64,000 bases of DNA from Xanthomonas prunicola (GTDB taxonomy: Bacteria; Pseudomonadota; Gammaproteobacteria; Xanthomonadales; Xanthomonadaceae). Positions within the stretch are counted from its first letter, which is position 1; each line of letters begins with the position of its first letter. A program made the position numbers and the translations under genes. Below are positions 63,674 through 64,000 of the stretch, piece after piece. Under the pieces are notes generated by a model. It was not told the DNA's origin and made no database searches. It saw only the letters and a list, made by a program, of their open reading frames with translations. Where the stretch lies: positions 1,240,001 to 1,304,000 of the forward strand of contig NZ_PHKV01000001.1 in NCBI RefSeq assembly GCF_002846205.1. The letters are read 5' to 3'.

Positions 63674-64000
63674 ATGATGATGTCCTACGGCACGTTTGTG
63701 TTTGCCCTCGATAGCGCCGCGTATCTGCAGATGCAGCGGCAGATGAGTTGGCGCCACCCCACCAGCGAGCGCGTCGGTGCGCGAGCAGCCAGCCAGTTCC
63801 TGGGCCCAGGCGATGACACCATCGACCTCTCTGGCCTGATCGCTCCCGAGCTCACCGGCACACGCGCCTCGCTGGACACGCTGCGCGAACTCGCAGCTGA
63901 TGGTGAGCCGTTGCCGTTGGTCGACGGCGCCGGCGTGGTCTATGGGCCGTATCTGCTGCTGGCGATCAACGAGACGGCCTCGCTGTTCTTTCCCGATGGC
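63674..64000 (+). CDS. U: Tail protein U (P2 gpU), 3' end outside window
   Basis: It starts at ATG 63674 (two further ATGs follow directly). SYGTFVFALDSAAYLQMQRQ and SWRHPTSERVGARAASQFLG fit gpU. The window ends at about residue 109. Confidence 0.93.
   Translation, partial: MMMSYGTFVFALDSAAYLQMQRQMSWRHPTSERVGARAASQFLGPGDDTIDLSGLIAPELTGTRASLDTLRELAADGEPLPLVDGAGVVYGPYLLLAINETASLFFPDG

Larger units (their letters stand above)
36514..64000. mobile_element. P2-like prophage, left part (continues beyond window)
   Basis: The left boundary is the tRNA 3' fragment at 36514. Inside are the P2-type gene set Q, P, O, N, M, L, X, lysis genes, R, S, J, I, H, V, W, FI, FII, E/E', T and U, plus cargo (AHH toxin module, methyltransferase, AT-rich moron). 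Integrase, replication, repressor, D and Ogr are not seen and should lie beyond 64000. All structural genes appear intact. Confidence 0.92.

Noticed and set aside
60539-63757. Reverse-strand open frame of 1072 codons opposite the tape measure gene
   Set aside because: Chance antisense frame in GC-rich DNA; Gln/His/Arg composition without any domain, and the forward strand is a clear gpT.

Overview
The window is high-GC DNA from a gammaproteobacterium of the Xanthomonadaceae, most likely Xanthomonas. This is judged from gene content (TonB receptor, secreted nuclease, DUF3348/DUF802/OmpA/DUF2894 cluster, P2-like prophage), not from a database match. Gene starts below were chosen by Shine-Dalgarno sequence and overlap. 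All function calls rest on reading the proteins by eye.

Chromosomal part (1-36513). The left edge holds the N-terminal two thirds of a sigma-54-dependent response regulator. It is followed by a cytochrome bd-type quinol oxidase operon (cydAB) and a run of stress-type and small genes (61-aa protein, DUF6766 membrane protein, SDR, DUF4142, zinc alcohol dehydrogenase, YkgJ-like cysteine-cluster protein). At 10.8-15.6 kb lies a tightly overlapped four-gene cluster. It encodes a MotA/ExbB-like membrane protein with a very long repeat-built coiled coil, a MotB/OmpA-like partner and two accessory proteins; the arrangement resembles the ZorAB motor of Zorya defence but has no nuclease or helicase partner here. 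Next come a TonB-dependent siderophore-type receptor, a two-permease (DUF3526-like) ABC exporter, an M14 carboxypeptidase, a divergent LysR/RidA pair, a secreted DNA/RNA endonuclease, SulP and ClC anion transporters, a ParD-like/methionine aminopeptidase pair with a palindromic operator, and a copper-handling group (PCuAC, SCO, DUF2946-like). A truncated isochorismatase-like pseudogene lies just before the prophage.

Prophage part (36514 to beyond 64000). A 45-nt 3' fragment of a CAT-anticodon tRNA, followed by the tRNA terminator, marks one attachment end. The left arm carries two small overlapping genes, an AT-rich segment with about 11 GGTAAT/ATTACC repeats, a C14 tract, and an immunity (Imm11/DUF1629) - AHH nuclease toxin - membrane protein module. 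Then comes a P2-type morphogenesis block: a methyltransferase with an overlapping Com regulator and the capsid genes Q, P, O, N, M, L; X, two holin-like genes, a GH19 endolysin and nested Rz/Rz1; R, S; an AT-rich moron; baseplate and fibre genes J, I, H and a fibre-associated gene; V, W; then sheath FI, tube FII, E/E' with a conserved -1 slippery site, tape measure T and the start of U. Integrase, replication and regulatory genes must lie outside the window. The structural genes all look intact, so the prophage may be functional.
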